This document shows positions 24,791-34,603 of a stretch of DNA of 37,057 nucleotides, piece by piece (positions within the stretch are counted from its first letter, which is position 1; the number at the start of each line of letters is the position of its first letter). Made by a program: the position numbers and the translations under genes. Origin of the DNA: JBJXHB01 sp046160725 (GTDB lineage Bacteria; Pseudomonadota; Gammaproteobacteria; Burkholderiales; Burkholderiaceae_C); NCBI GenBank assembly GCA_046160725.1, contig JBJXHB010000343.1:1-37057 (forward strand), given 5' to 3'. Below the pieces are notes generated by a model. That model did no database searches. It was not told where the DNA came from and was given only the letters and a program-made list of their open reading frames with translations.

Positions 24791-26170
24791 TCAGGCCATC
24801 GCCGGCTGGGCAGCCGGCACGCGCAGCGCACCGGGGCCGACCCGACAGCGGCGGTGCTCGACGTGAAAGGCGAACTCGTCGCGGAAGTGCTTCATCATGC
24901 CGCGAACCGGCATGGCGGCCGCGTCGCCCAGGGCGCAGATGGTGCGGCCCATGATGCTGTCGGCCACGGAGTCGAGCAGCGCCAGGTCCTCGGTCTTGCC
25001 CTGCCCGTGCTCGATGCGGTGCACCAGACGCCAAAGCCAGCCGGTGCCCTCGCGGCATGGCGTGCACTGGCCGCAGCTTTCGTGCATGTAGAAGTAGCTC
25101 AGCCGCAACAGCGAGTCCACCATGCAGCGCTGGTCGTTCATGACGATCACAGCGCCCGAGCCCAGCATCGAGCCGGCCTTGGCAATGGCGTCGTAGTCCA
25201 TCGTCAGGTCCAGCATCGTCGCGCCCGGGAGCACCGGCGCCGACGAGCCGCCGGGAATCACCGCCTTGAGGGCGCCGCCCTTGACGCCGCCTGCCAGCTC
25301 GAGAAGCCGGGCAAACGGCGTGCCCAACGGCACCTCGAAATTGCCGGGGCTGTTGACGTCACCGACAACCGAGAAGATCTTGGTGCCGCCGTTGTTCGGC
25401 TTGCCGACCTCGAGATAGGCCTGGCCACTATTGCGGATGATCCAGGGCACGGCCGCAAAGGTCTCGGTGTTGTTGATCGTGGTCGGCTTGCCGTACAGGC
25501 CGAAGCTGGCCGGGAACGGCGGCTTGAACCGCGGCTGTCCCTTCTTGCCTTCCAGCGACTCCAGCAGGGCTGTTTCCTCGCCGCAGATATAGGCGCCGAA
25601 ACCGTGATGCGCGTGGAGCTGAAAGTTGAACCTGGAGCCCAGGATCGACGAACCCAGCAAGCCCGCGGCACGGGCCTCGTCCAGTGCTTGCTCGAAGCGG
25701 TCGTAGGCCTCGAAGATCTCGCCATGAATGTAGTTGTAGCCCACCGTGATGCCCATGGCATAGGCCGCGATCGCCATGCCCTCGATCACGATGTGCGGGT
25801 TGTAGACCAGGATGTCCCGGTCCTTGCAGGTGCCCGGCTCGCCCTCGTCGGAGTTGCACACCAGGTACTTCTGCACCGGCAACGCGCGGGGCATGAAGCT
25901 CCACTTCAGGCCGGTCGGGAAGCCCGCGCCACCACGGCCACGCAGGCCGGCCAGCTTGACCTCGGCCACCACCTGGTCGGGGCTCATGCCGGCGCCGCCG
26001 TCGGCGGCCAGGATCTTGCGCAGGGCCTGATAGCCGCCGCGTGCCTCGTAGTCCTGGAGTCGCCAGTTGCGGCCATCCAGCCCGTCGTAGATCTGGGCGC
26101 CGATGTGCCGGCCGTGGAAGCAGGTTTCGGCCCCCGTGGCCTTGAACCGGGACAGGTCGAGTCGCGTCAT
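24791..26170 (-). CDS. nuoF: NADH-quinone oxidoreductase subunit F
   Basis: NADH- and FMN-binding subunit that also holds cluster N3, the entry point of electrons into complex I. The 459-residue protein has the glycine-rich NADH loop GLRGRGGAGFPTGLKW (about 75-90), the FMN-region NSDEGEPGTCKDR, and the N3 ligands C366, C369, C372 (ESCGQCTPCREG) and C412 (TICALGDAA). The frame extends upstream to 26287, but the ATG at 26170 starts the family (MTRLDLSRFK) and overlaps the nuoE stop by 4 nt. Confidence 0.97.
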   Translation of the reverse strand: MTRLDLSRFKATGAETCFHGRHIGAQIYDGLDGRNWRLQDYEARGGYQALRKILAADGGAGMSPDQVVAEVKLAGLRGRGGAGFPTGLKWSFMPRALPVQKYLVCNSDEGEPGTCKDRDILVYNPHIVIEGMAIAAYAMGITVGYNYIHGEIFEAYDRFEQALDEARAAGLLGSSILGSRFNFQLHAHHGFGAYICGEETALLESLEGKKGQPRFKPPFPASFGLYGKPTTINNTETFAAVPWIIRNSGQAYLEVGKPNNGGTKIFSVVGDVNSPGNFEVPLGTPFARLLELAGGVKGGALKAVIPGGSSAPVLPGATMLDLTMDYDAIAKAGSMLGSGAVIVMNDQRCMVDSLLRLSYFYMHESCGQCTPCREGTGWLWRLVHRIEHGQGKTEDLALLDSVADSIMGRTICALGDAAAMPVRGMMKHFRDEFAFHVEHRRCRVGPGALRVPAAQPAMA

Positions 26171-26655
26171 GTGCCGGCTCCCTTCAGGACATCCACCAGC
26201 TCGTCCAGGCGCTTCTCGGACATGAAGCTCAGCATCTCTCGGTCGTTGATCAGCAGCACCGGCGCGTCGGCGCAGGCCCCCAGGCACTCACTCTTCTGCA
26301 GCGTGACCATGCCGTCGGCCGTGGTGCCGCCTTCGGCCACCTGCAGCTTGCGACACAGGTGCTCCAGCGCGGACTGGCCATCGCGCAGCCGGCACGGCAG
26401 GTTGGTGCAGATGTTGAGCTTGAATCGCCCGACCGGCTGCTGGTTGTACATGTTGTAGAACGTGGTCACCTCGTGCACGGCAATCGGTGCCATGCCCAGG
26501 TACTGCGCCACGTCCTCCTCGGCCTGCGCGGATACGTAGCCCTGCTCCTGTTGCACGATGGCCAGACAGGCCATGACCGCGGAACAGCGTTGGTCATCCG
26601 GATACTTGGCTGTCTCGCGTGCGAAACGGGCCAGGGTCTGCTCGCTCAGGCTCAT
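26167..26655 (-). CDS. nuoE: NADH-quinone oxidoreductase subunit E
   Basis: Thioredoxin-fold subunit with the off-path [2Fe-2S] cluster N1a. The 162-residue protein has ligands C83 and C88 (CTNLPC) and C124 and C128 (CLGAC). EVTTFYNMYNQQPVG is a family signature. Its ATG overlaps the nuoD stop by 4 nt (26652-26655), and its stop overlaps the nuoF start, so translation is coupled on both sides. Confidence 0.97.
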   Translation of the reverse strand: MSLSEQTLARFARETAKYPDDQRCSAVMACLAIVQQEQGYVSAQAEEDVAQYLGMAPIAVHEVTTFYNMYNQQPVGRFKLNICTNLPCRLRDGQSALEHLCRKLQVAEGGTTADGMVTLQKSECLGACADAPVLLINDREMLSFMSEKRLDELVDVLKGAGT

Positions 26656-27905
26656 CGATCGACCTCGCCGAACACGATGTCCATGGTGCCGATGATGGCC
26701 ACGGCGTCGGCAATCATGTGGCCACGCGACATCTCGTCAAGCGCTGCCAGGTGCGCAAAGCCCGGCGCCCGGATCTTCAGGCGATACGGTTTGTTCGCGC
26801 CGTCGCTGACCAGGTAGATGCCGAACTCACCCTTTGGGTGCTCCACCGCGGCATAGGCCTCACCCTCGGGCACATGAAAGCCCTCGGAGAAGAGCTTGAA
26901 GTGGTGGATCAACTCCTCCATGTTGCTCTTCATGCCAACGCGCGGCGGTGGCGCGATCTTGTGGTTGTCGGTGATGACCGGGCCCGGGTTGGCGCGCAGC
27001 CATTCCACACATTGGCGGATGATCCGGTTGGACTGCCGCATCTCCTCGATCCGCACCAGGTACCGGTCATAGGTGTCACCGTTCACGCCGACGGGGATGT
27101 CGAAATCCATCTCGGCATAGACGTCGTAGGGTTGCTGCTTGCGCAGGTCCCAGGCGATGCCCGACCCGCGCAGCATCGCCCCGGTGAAGCCCAGGTTCAA
27201 TGCCCGCTCCGGTGTGACGACACCAATGCCGACCGTGCGCTGTTTCCAGATGCGGTTATCGGTGAGCAGGGTTTCATACTCGTCGACATAACCCGGGAAG
27301 CGCTGGCAGAAGTCGTCGATGAAGTCCAGCAGCGAGCCTCGGCGGTTTTCGTTGCGTTGCGCCAGGGCCCGGGCGTTGCGGATCTTGCTGACGGTGTACT
27401 GCGGCATGCTGTCCGGCAGGTCCCGGTACACGCCGCCGGGACGGAAATACGCCGCATGCATGCGCGCGCCGTACACCGCCTCGTACATGTCGAAGATATC
27501 CTCGCGCTCGCGGAAGGCATAGATGAAGATGTTCATCGCGCCGCAGTCCAGCCCGTGGCAACCCAGCCAGAGCAGGTGGTTCAGCAGCCGTGTCAGCTCG
27601 GCGAACATGACCCGGATGTACTGCGCACGCTGCGGGACCGGCAGGCCGAGCAAGCGCTCGATGGCCAGGCAGTAGGCCTGCTCGTTGCACATCATGGACA
27701 CGTAGTCCAGCCGGTCCATGTAGGGCAGCGACTGGATGAAGGTCTTCTGCTCGGCCAGCTTCTCGGTGGCGCGATGCAGCAGGCCGATGTGCGGATCGGC
27801 GCGCTGGATGACCTCGCCGTCCAGCTCCAGCACCAGGCGCAGCACGCCGTGCGCCGCGGGATGCTGGGGACCAAAGTTCAGCGTGTAGTTCTTGATCTCA
27901 GCCAT
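26652..27905 (-). CDS. nuoD: NADH-quinone oxidoreductase subunit D
   Basis: Core peripheral-arm subunit related to the NiFe-hydrogenase large subunit; it lines the quinone pocket with NuoB. The 417 residues are the standard length. Landmarks are FGPQHPAAHGVLRLVLELDGE with the quinone-site histidine near residue 19, IGLLHRATEK, YVSMMCNEQAY and the C-terminal DIVFGEVDR. The ATG at 27905 has AGGG 6 nt upstream. An almost identical copy of its first 35 bp lies 130 bp upstream at nuoC's end, and the small ORF between them ends at a TGA inside the nuoD start (ATGGCTGA). A longer frame to 28004 is not supported. Confidence 0.96.
   Translation of the reverse strand: MAEIKNYTLNFGPQHPAAHGVLRLVLELDGEVIQRADPHIGLLHRATEKLAEQKTFIQSLPYMDRLDYVSMMCNEQAYCLAIERLLGLPVPQRAQYIRVMFAELTRLLNHLLWLGCHGLDCGAMNIFIYAFREREDIFDMYEAVYGARMHAAYFRPGGVYRDLPDSMPQYTVSKIRNARALAQRNENRRGSLLDFIDDFCQRFPGYVDEYETLLTDNRIWKQRTVGIGVVTPERALNLGFTGAMLRGSGIAWDLRKQQPYDVYAEMDFDIPVGVNGDTYDRYLVRIEEMRQSNRIIRQCVEWLRANPGPVITDNHKIAPPPRVGMKSNMEELIHHFKLFSEGFHVPEGEAYAAVEHPKGEFGIYLVSDGANKPYRLKIRAPGFAHLAALDEMSRGHMIADAVAIIGTMDIVFGEVDR
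27871..27905. repeat. 35-bp direct repeat, copy at the functional nuoD start
   Basis: Spans the first 12 codons of nuoD. It matches 28001-28035 at 33 of 35 positions. The two differences are third-codon positions on the minus strand (ACG/ACC and CTG/CTC), so both copies encode MAEIKNYTLNF followed by G. Confidence 0.95.
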
Positions 27906-28035
27906 GCGCGACCCTGTTGAAGGTGCACGAGCCGCGCTGAACTTCGGCGCAGGCTGACTTTGCCTTGGCAAAGTCAAGGGCGCGAAGCGCCCGGCCGCAG
28001 CCAAAGTTGAGGGTGTAGTTCTTGATCTCAGCCAT
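27898..28035 (-). CDS. small ORF made by the partial nuoD duplication (45 residues)
   Basis: Starts at the upstream nuoD-like ATG (28035), which overlaps the nuoC stop in ATGGCTGA. It encodes MAEIKNYTLNFG as NuoD does, then leaves homology into a cysteine-containing stretch (GCGRALRALDFAKAKSACAE) and stops at the TGA inside the true nuoD start. The 130-bp shift is not a multiple of three, so it cannot be an N-terminal extension of NuoD. It may be translated through coupling to nuoC and pass ribosomes on to nuoD. It is probably a by-product rather than a functional protein, and standard annotation may omit it. Confidence 0.4.
   Translation of the reverse strand: MAEIKNYTLNFGCGRALRALDFAKAKSACAEVQRGSCTFNRVAHG
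27940..28008 (-). repeat. 69-bp composite palindromic element between nuoC and nuoD
   Basis: Outer imperfect arms (27940-27954 and 27994-28008, 11 of 15 pairs) enclose two perfect hairpins. One has TGACTTTGCC / GGCAAAGTCA with a 2-nt loop (27955-27976). The other has GGGCGC / GCGCCC with a GAA loop (27978-27992). The shape resembles REP/BIME-like or small non-autonomous palindromic elements. Its outer arm overlaps the last 8 bp of the upstream nuoD repeat. No second copy was seen in this window. Confidence 0.7.
28001..28035. repeat. 35-bp direct repeat, upstream copy overlapping the nuoC stop
   Basis: Partial duplicate of the nuoD 5' end (33 of 35 identical to 27871-27905). The nuoC TGA (28028-28030) lies inside it, giving the same ATGGCTGA stop/start overlap found at the downstream copy. 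This copy is likely the ancestral nuoD start position, because it touches nuoC directly. Confidence 0.95.
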
Positions 28036-28642
28036 TGCGCACCTGGTGCTGACCGCCGTAGTGCTCTTCGCGGATGATGCGCGGCGTGACCTCGCGGGGC
28101 TCGATGCTGACCGGCTGGTAGATGACGCGCTGCGTGGCCGGGTCGTAGCGCATCTCGACATGGCCCGAGACCGGGAAGTCCTTGCGCATCGGATGCCCGA
28201 TGAAGCCATAGTCCGTCAGGATGCGACGCAGGTCGTCATGGCCTTCGAAGACGATGCCGTACAGGTCGAACGCCTCTCGCTCAAACCAGTTGGCCGAGCT
28301 CCAGATCCCCGTCATGGATGCAACCAGCGGCAGATCGTCATCGGGCGCGACCACCTTCAGGCGAACGCGCCAGTTCAGGCTCACGCTCAGCAGATGCGAC
28401 ACGACGACATAGCGCGGACCGTCCCAGGGCTGATCCTTCCAGCTCGACATGTCCAGGCCGCACAGGTCGATCAGTTGCTCGAACTTCAGGCTGGGATCGT
28501 CGCGCAGGACCAGGGCCGCCGCGGTGTAGTCGCCGGCACGGACCGTGACCGCAATCTCACCGCGGTCCCTGACCAGGGTGACGATGCGCTCGCCGAGGGT
28601 GGCCTTGAGCGCGGCTTCCAGAGCGTCCAGTCGGGTGGTCAT
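28028..28642 (-). CDS. nuoC: NADH-quinone oxidoreductase subunit C
   Basis: 30-kDa peripheral-arm subunit that scaffolds NuoD and NuoB; 204 residues, soluble, without cofactors. Signatures are WFEREAFDLYGIVFEGHDDLRRILTDYGF (landmark near residues 124-152), HPMRKDFP and the C-terminal REEHYGGQ. The frame extends to 28819, but the ATG at 28642 begins the family and sits 1 bp after the nuoB stop. Its stop lies inside the upstream copy of the duplicated nuoD start. Confidence 0.96.
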   Translation of the reverse strand: MTTRLDALEAALKATLGERIVTLVRDRGEIAVTVRAGDYTAAALVLRDDPSLKFEQLIDLCGLDMSSWKDQPWDGPRYVVVSHLLSVSLNWRVRLKVVAPDDDLPLVASMTGIWSSANWFEREAFDLYGIVFEGHDDLRRILTDYGFIGHPMRKDFPVSGHVEMRYDPATQRVIYQPVSIEPREVTPRIIREEHYGGQHQVRNG

Positions 28643-28643
28643 G

Positions 28644-29123
28644 TCAGGCTCGCGCGATGGTGTTCTCGCGCCGAATCTTGGCCTGCAGCTGCAGCACGCC
28701 ATAGAGCAGCGCCTCGGCCGTGGGCGGACAGCCCGGCACGTAGACGTCCACAGGGACGATGCGGTCGCAGCCCCGCACCACCGAATAGCTGTAGTGGTAG
28801 TAGCCGCCACCGTTGGCACAGGACCCCATGCTGATCACCCAGCGCGGCTCGGCCATCTGGTCGTAGACCTTGCGCAGGGCCGGCGCCATCTTGTTGCACA
28901 GCGTACCGGCGACGATCATCAGGTCGCTCTGACGCGGGCTGGGGCGGAACAGCATGCTGAAGCGGTCGATGTCGTAGCGGGCAGCGCCGGCATGCATCAT
29001 CTCCACGGCGCAGCAGGCCAGGCCAAAGGTCATTGGCCAGAGTGACCCGGTCTTGGACCAGTTCACCAGCGCGTCAACCGACGTGGTGACGAAGCCTTCC
29101 TTCAGTACGCCTTCGATGCCCAT
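28644..29123 (-). CDS. nuoB: NADH-quinone oxidoreductase subunit B
   Basis: Peripheral-arm subunit holding cluster N2, the last electron donor to quinone. The 159-residue protein has the tandem cysteines C37-C38 (LACCAVEMM) and C102 (GSCANGGG) and C132 (VPGCPP) as ligands. The start is at the ATG 29123 (MGIEGVLKEGF), 37 bp after nuoA; a longer frame to 29210 overlaps nuoA and is not supported. Confidence 0.97.
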   Translation of the reverse strand: MGIEGVLKEGFVTTSVDALVNWSKTGSLWPMTFGLACCAVEMMHAGAARYDIDRFSMLFRPSPRQSDLMIVAGTLCNKMAPALRKVYDQMAEPRWVISMGSCANGGGYYHYSYSVVRGCDRIVPVDVYVPGCPPTAEALLYGVLQLQAKIRRENTIARA

Positions 29124-29160
29124 GCGTGCTTGGTTTCCAATATGTTGGCGCGGCTGCGCG

Positions 29161-29520
29161 TCATTCCCAGTCCAGCGCGCCCTTTTTCCACTCGTAGGCA
29201 AAGCCCACAACCAGGATGCCCAGGAACAGCATCATGGCCCAGAAACCTGACGCGCCGATGTCATGCAGCGCCACAGCCCAGGGGAAGAGACAGGCAATCT
29301 CAAGGTCGAACAGGATGAACAGGATGGCGACGAGGTAGTAGCGCACGTCGAACTTCATCCGCGCGTCGTCGAAAGCCTCGAAACCGCACTCGTAGGGGCT
29401 GTTCTTGCGCGCATTCGGCCGGTTCGGGCCGAGCAGGAAGCCCAGCACCTGGGGCACCACACCGACACCCACGCCCACAAGGATGAACAGCAGCACGGGC
29501 AGGTAGGGTTGCAGGTCCAT
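29161..29520 (-). CDS. nuoA: NADH-quinone oxidoreductase subunit A
   Basis: First gene of the complex I operon; a 119-residue membrane subunit with three helices (about 7-25, 62-82 and 90-110). The conserved loop NSPYECGFEAFDDARMKFDVRY is a landmark near residues 40-61; its cysteine is conserved in the family and reported exposed depending on enzyme state in mitochondrial complex I. The ATG is 38 bp downstream of tRNA-Leu, with no terminator-like hairpin between. Confidence 0.97.
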   Translation of the reverse strand: MDLQPYLPVLLFILVGVGVGVVPQVLGFLLGPNRPNARKNSPYECGFEAFDDARMKFDVRYYLVAILFILFDLEIACLFPWAVALHDIGASGFWAMMLFLGILVVGFAYEWKKGALDWE

Positions 29521-29558
29521 GGATGCGGTGCTGGCGGATAAGGGGCTTGCTGCGCTGT

Positions 29559-29643
29559 TGGTGCCGACGGCGAGACTCGAACTCGCACAGCTTTCGCCAC
29601 TACCCCCTCAAGATAGCGTGTCTACCAATTTCACCACGTCGGC
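29559..29643 (-). tRNA. tRNA-Leu, anticodon GAG
   Basis: An 85-nt class II tRNA with encoded CCA. The acceptor stem pairs GCCGACG with CGTCGGC, followed by discriminator A and CCA (29559-29561). The anticodon stem CTATC/GGTAG encloses the loop TTGAGGG, giving anticodon GAG for CUC/CUU leucine codons. The long variable arm (TGGCGAAAGCTGT) and the T arm GCGAG-TTCGAGT-CTCGC are intact. It lies between secG and nuoA on the same strand and is probably processed from a common transcript. Confidence 0.97.
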
Positions 29644-29805
29644 TGCGGCATAGGCTGGCAGGCTTGACAGGCCTGCTCCCGCTGCTGCTGAAAGCATGTC
29701 CGGCTGGCATGAGGAATGGCGCGCCGAACAACGCAAGATTCTAGACGTAAAGGCCGGCCTCACCAGCAGCCATGCGGGCTGGGAACGGGTGCGGCCGACC
29801 CTGTG
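29644..29805 (-). other. secG-tRNA-Leu intergenic region
   Basis: 162 bp without a gene. A possible -10 element TAGAAT lies on the minus strand at 29738-29743, but no convincing -35 precedes it and it is about 95 bp from the tRNA. A weak inverted repeat CAGGC/GCCTG occurs near 29660. A promoter for tRNA-Leu and nuo is expected here or upstream but cannot be fixed. Confidence 0.3.
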
Positions 29806-30255
29806 CTACTTGCCTGGAATCGCACCAGCCGAAGCAGGCGCGGCGACCGGCTTCGCGGGTGCCGGCACCGGTACCGCAACAGCGGCACTGCTCGCCGGCG
29901 CCGGCGCGACGCCGGGGATCTGCCCGAGGGCGGGCGCCGATGCCGCAGCGGGCGCACCAGCGGGCCGGTCCAGGATGCTGGCGCCTTCGCCGCCGCCACG
30001 CTTCATCGACCCCGATGCAGCGTTGGACATGAAGGCCAGCGCCAGCGTGCAGACGAAGAACACGGTGGCGCAGACCGCCGTGAAACGCGACAGGAAATTG
30101 GCACTGCCCGAAGCCCCGAACAGGCTGCCCGACGAGCCGCTGCCGAAGGACGCCCCCATGTCCGCACCCTTGCCATGCTGCAGCAACACCAAGCCGATCA
30201 TGGCGATCGCCGACAGCATTTGCAGCACCAGCACCAGATTCATCCACACTTGCAT
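29806..30255 (-). CDS. secG: preprotein translocase subunit SecG
   Basis: Accessory membrane subunit of the SecYEG channel, 149 residues. Two helices (about 6-26 and 57-77) flank the conserved loop VLLQHGKGADMGASFGSG and ANFLSRFTAV. A long Ala/Pro/Val-rich tail follows (residues 95-149), as usual in betaproteobacterial SecG and absent from the E. coli protein. An alternative ATG lies four codons later. It is 44 bp downstream of tpiA. Confidence 0.93.
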   Translation of the reverse strand: MQVWMNLVLVLQMLSAIAMIGLVLLQHGKGADMGASFGSGSSGSLFGASGSANFLSRFTAVCATVFFVCTLALAFMSNAASGSMKRGGGEGASILDRPAGAPAAASAPALGQIPGVAPAPASSAAVAVPVPAPAKPVAAPASAGAIPGK

Positions 30256-30299
30256 GATTCGCTCTTTTCTTGATCTCGATCAGCGGTTGCGCACATCGA

Positions 30300-31046
30300 T
30301 CAACCGGCAGCCCGGCAGATGGCGATGAAGTCGGCTGCCTTCAAGGACGCGCCGCCGATCAGCCCGCCATCGATGTCGGGCTGGCCGAACAACGTCAGAG
30401 CGTTGTCAGCCTTGACGCTGCCGCCATAAAGGATCGTCATCTGGGCGGCGCGCGGCGTGGCGGCCGCCAGCTGCGCACGCAGCACCGCATGCACCGCCTG
30501 CGCCTGTTCCGGCGAAGCGGTGCGGCCGGTGCCGATGGCCCATACGGGCTCATAGGCCACCACCATCTCGCTGGCGCAATGGGCCAGCGTATGGATCACC
30601 GTCGACAACTGGCGCTTGACCACCTCGTCGGTCTGCCCGGCCTCGCGCTGGGCCAAGGTTTCGCCCACGCAGACGATGGGCGTGATGCCGCGTGCCAGCG
30701 CCGCCTTGGCCTTGTCCGCCACCAGTTGGTCGCTTTCGGCATGGTATTGCCGGCGCTCGGAATGGCCGACCAGCACATGGCGGCAGCCGAACTCCGACAG
30801 CATGCTCGCCGACACCTCGCCGGTGTAGGCGCCCTGTTCATGGCTGGACAGGTCCTGGGCGCCCCAGCGCAGGTCGCCGCCGGACAGGGCCATGGCGACC
30901 TCCGCCAGATACGGAAACGGCACGCAGACGGCCACGTCGCAACCATACGGACGGCCGGCCTGGATGGCCGCCAACAGTTCCGCATTCGCTTGACGGCTGC
31001 CGTGCATCTTCCAATTGCCCGCCACCAGCTTGCGTCGCATCGTCAT
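30300..31046 (-). CDS. tpiA: triosephosphate isomerase
   Basis: Interconverts dihydroxyacetone phosphate and glyceraldehyde 3-phosphate in glycolysis and gluconeogenesis. The 248-residue TIM barrel has catalytic N11 and K13 (AGNWKMHG), H95 (VGHSERR) and E166 in YEPVWAIGTGRTAS, followed by the mobile loop 6 and the phosphate-binding YGGSVK. Length is normal. It begins 14 bp after the stop of the quinone oxidoreductase gene, so the two probably share an mRNA. Confidence 0.97.
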   Translation of the reverse strand: MTMRRKLVAGNWKMHGSRQANAELLAAIQAGRPYGCDVAVCVPFPYLAEVAMALSGGDLRWGAQDLSSHEQGAYTGEVSASMLSEFGCRHVLVGHSERRQYHAESDQLVADKAKAALARGITPIVCVGETLAQREAGQTDEVVKRQLSTVIHTLAHCASEMVVAYEPVWAIGTGRTASPEQAQAVHAVLRAQLAAATPRAAQMTILYGGSVKADNALTLFGQPDIDGGLIGGASLKAADFIAICRAAG

Positions 31047-31060
31047 CTCCTGAGGCCGGC

Positions 31061-32056
31061 TCAGCCCTGCGTCCAGTCCAGGACGATCTTGCCGATGTGG
31101 ATGTTGGACTCCATCAGCGCATGCGCCTGGGCCGCATCGCCGGGTGCAAACACCGTGTGGATCACCGGCTTGATCTGTCCGCCAGCCAGAAGCGGCCAGA
31201 CCTGCGCCCGCAGGGCCGCGGCAATCGCGCCCTTGAACGCCACCGGCCGGGGCCGCAGCGTGGAACCGGTCACCGTCAGTCGACGGCGCATCAGCAGGCT
31301 GGCATCAAAACCGACCTGGACGCCACCTTGCACCGCGATGATCACGAGGCGGCCTTCGTCGGCCAGGCAGGCGATCTCACGGGCCACATAGTCGCCCGCC
31401 ACCATGTCCAGGATGACGTCAGCGCCCTTGCCTTCGGTCGCATCCAGGGTGGCCTGACTGAAATCAGAGGTCCGGTAGTTGATGCCGACATCGGCACCCA
31501 GGCGCAGGCAGGCTGCGACCTTGTCGTCGCTGCCGGCCGTTGCCAGCACCCGCGCGCCCATGGCCTTGGCCAGCTGGATGGCCGTGACACCGATACCGCT
31601 GGTACCGCCCTGCACCAGCAAAGTCTCGCCGGCCCTCAGTCGGCCGCGGTCAAAGACATTGGTCCAGACGGTGAAAAACGTCTCCGGCAGGCTGGCCGCC
31701 TCGACGTCGCTCAGGCCATCCGGCACCGGCAGGCACTGCACCACCGGTGCGGTGCAGACCTCGGCATAGCCGCCGCCGGCCACGAGCGCACAGACCCGGT
31801 CGCCGACGCGCAAGCCCTGGGCCGCCAGCGCCGTGGCGTCGCCGGACTCGATGACGCCAGCCACTTCCAGGCCCGGGATGTCTGGCGCCCCAGGCGGCGG
31901 CGGATAGGCGCCCTTGCGTTGCAGCACGTCCGGACGGTTGATGCCGCTGGCGGACACCCTGATCACGCATTCGCCCGGCCTGGCCACGGGCAGCGGGCGC
32001 TCGCCCAGCTGCAGACCTTCGGGCGGGCCGAAGGTCTTGATCTCGACGGCGCGCAT
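31061..32056 (-). CDS. NAD(P)H quinone oxidoreductase, PIG3/Qor-like MDR family
   Basis: A 331-residue zinc-free medium-chain dehydrogenase/reductase. The N-terminal domain has SGINRPDVLQRKGAYPPPPGA, a PIG3/QOR signature near residues 42-62. The Rossmann part has the dinucleotide motif VQGGTSGIGVTAIQLAKAMG (about 143-162). Catalytic-zinc ligands of alcohol dehydrogenases are absent. Members reduce quinones, often with NADPH. The frame opens at GTG 32080, 1 bp from the pnp stop; the ATG at 32056 with the purine-rich AAAGAAG before it is preferred. Confidence 0.88.
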   Translation of the reverse strand: MRAVEIKTFGPPEGLQLGERPLPVARPGECVIRVSASGINRPDVLQRKGAYPPPPGAPDIPGLEVAGVIESGDATALAAQGLRVGDRVCALVAGGGYAEVCTAPVVQCLPVPDGLSDVEAASLPETFFTVWTNVFDRGRLRAGETLLVQGGTSGIGVTAIQLAKAMGARVLATAGSDDKVAACLRLGADVGINYRTSDFSQATLDATEGKGADVILDMVAGDYVAREIACLADEGRLVIIAVQGGVQVGFDASLLMRRRLTVTGSTLRPRPVAFKGAIAAALRAQVWPLLAGGQIKPVIHTVFAPGDAAQAHALMESNIHIGKIVLDWTQG

Positions 32057-32080
32057 CTGCTTCTTTGCCTGCTGCAGCAC

Positions 32081-34399
<2,319 letters not shown>

Positions 34400-34483
34400 G
34401 GCGATGTGTCTCCGTTGCCGATATGGCGCGAGGATCGGCCGCGCCGTGGGGCCGGGAGCGGGCTGCAGGTTGCGGCGCAATGC

Positions 34484-34520
34484 CATTCCAGCGCGGGCGG
34501 TTGAGGCCCTCGTTGGAATG
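34484..34520 (-). promoter_or_regulatory. strong stem-loop in the rpsO-pnp spacer (pnp leader)
   Basis: CATTCCA (34484-34490) pairs with TGGAATG (34514-34520). The stem continues inward with three more pairs including one wobble, a single mismatch and GGGC/GCCC, around a 7-nt loop. There is no T-run, so it is not a typical terminator. In E. coli the rpsO-pnp spacer holds a stem cut by RNase III and used for PNPase autocontrol; the position here fits, the sequence is different. The remaining parts of the 204-bp spacer show no gene. Confidence 0.6.
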
Positions 34521-34603
34521 ACACAGCAGCGCCTGGGTGCAGAGCTCCAGCAACGCAGGGCCGGCGCTGGTGGTCCAGGCAGGCCCCGCGGGTCATGGAT
34601 GCA

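Noticed and set aside
23564..26458. Plus-strand open frame of about 960 codons opposite nuoG, nuoF and nuoE
   Set aside because: Same reason: shadow of conserved genes on the other strand, without domains or a ribosome binding site.
27906..28004. N-terminal extension of NuoD of 33 residues
   Set aside because: The extension is coded by the palindromic element, has no homology, and NuoD at 417 residues from 27905 is already the standard length.
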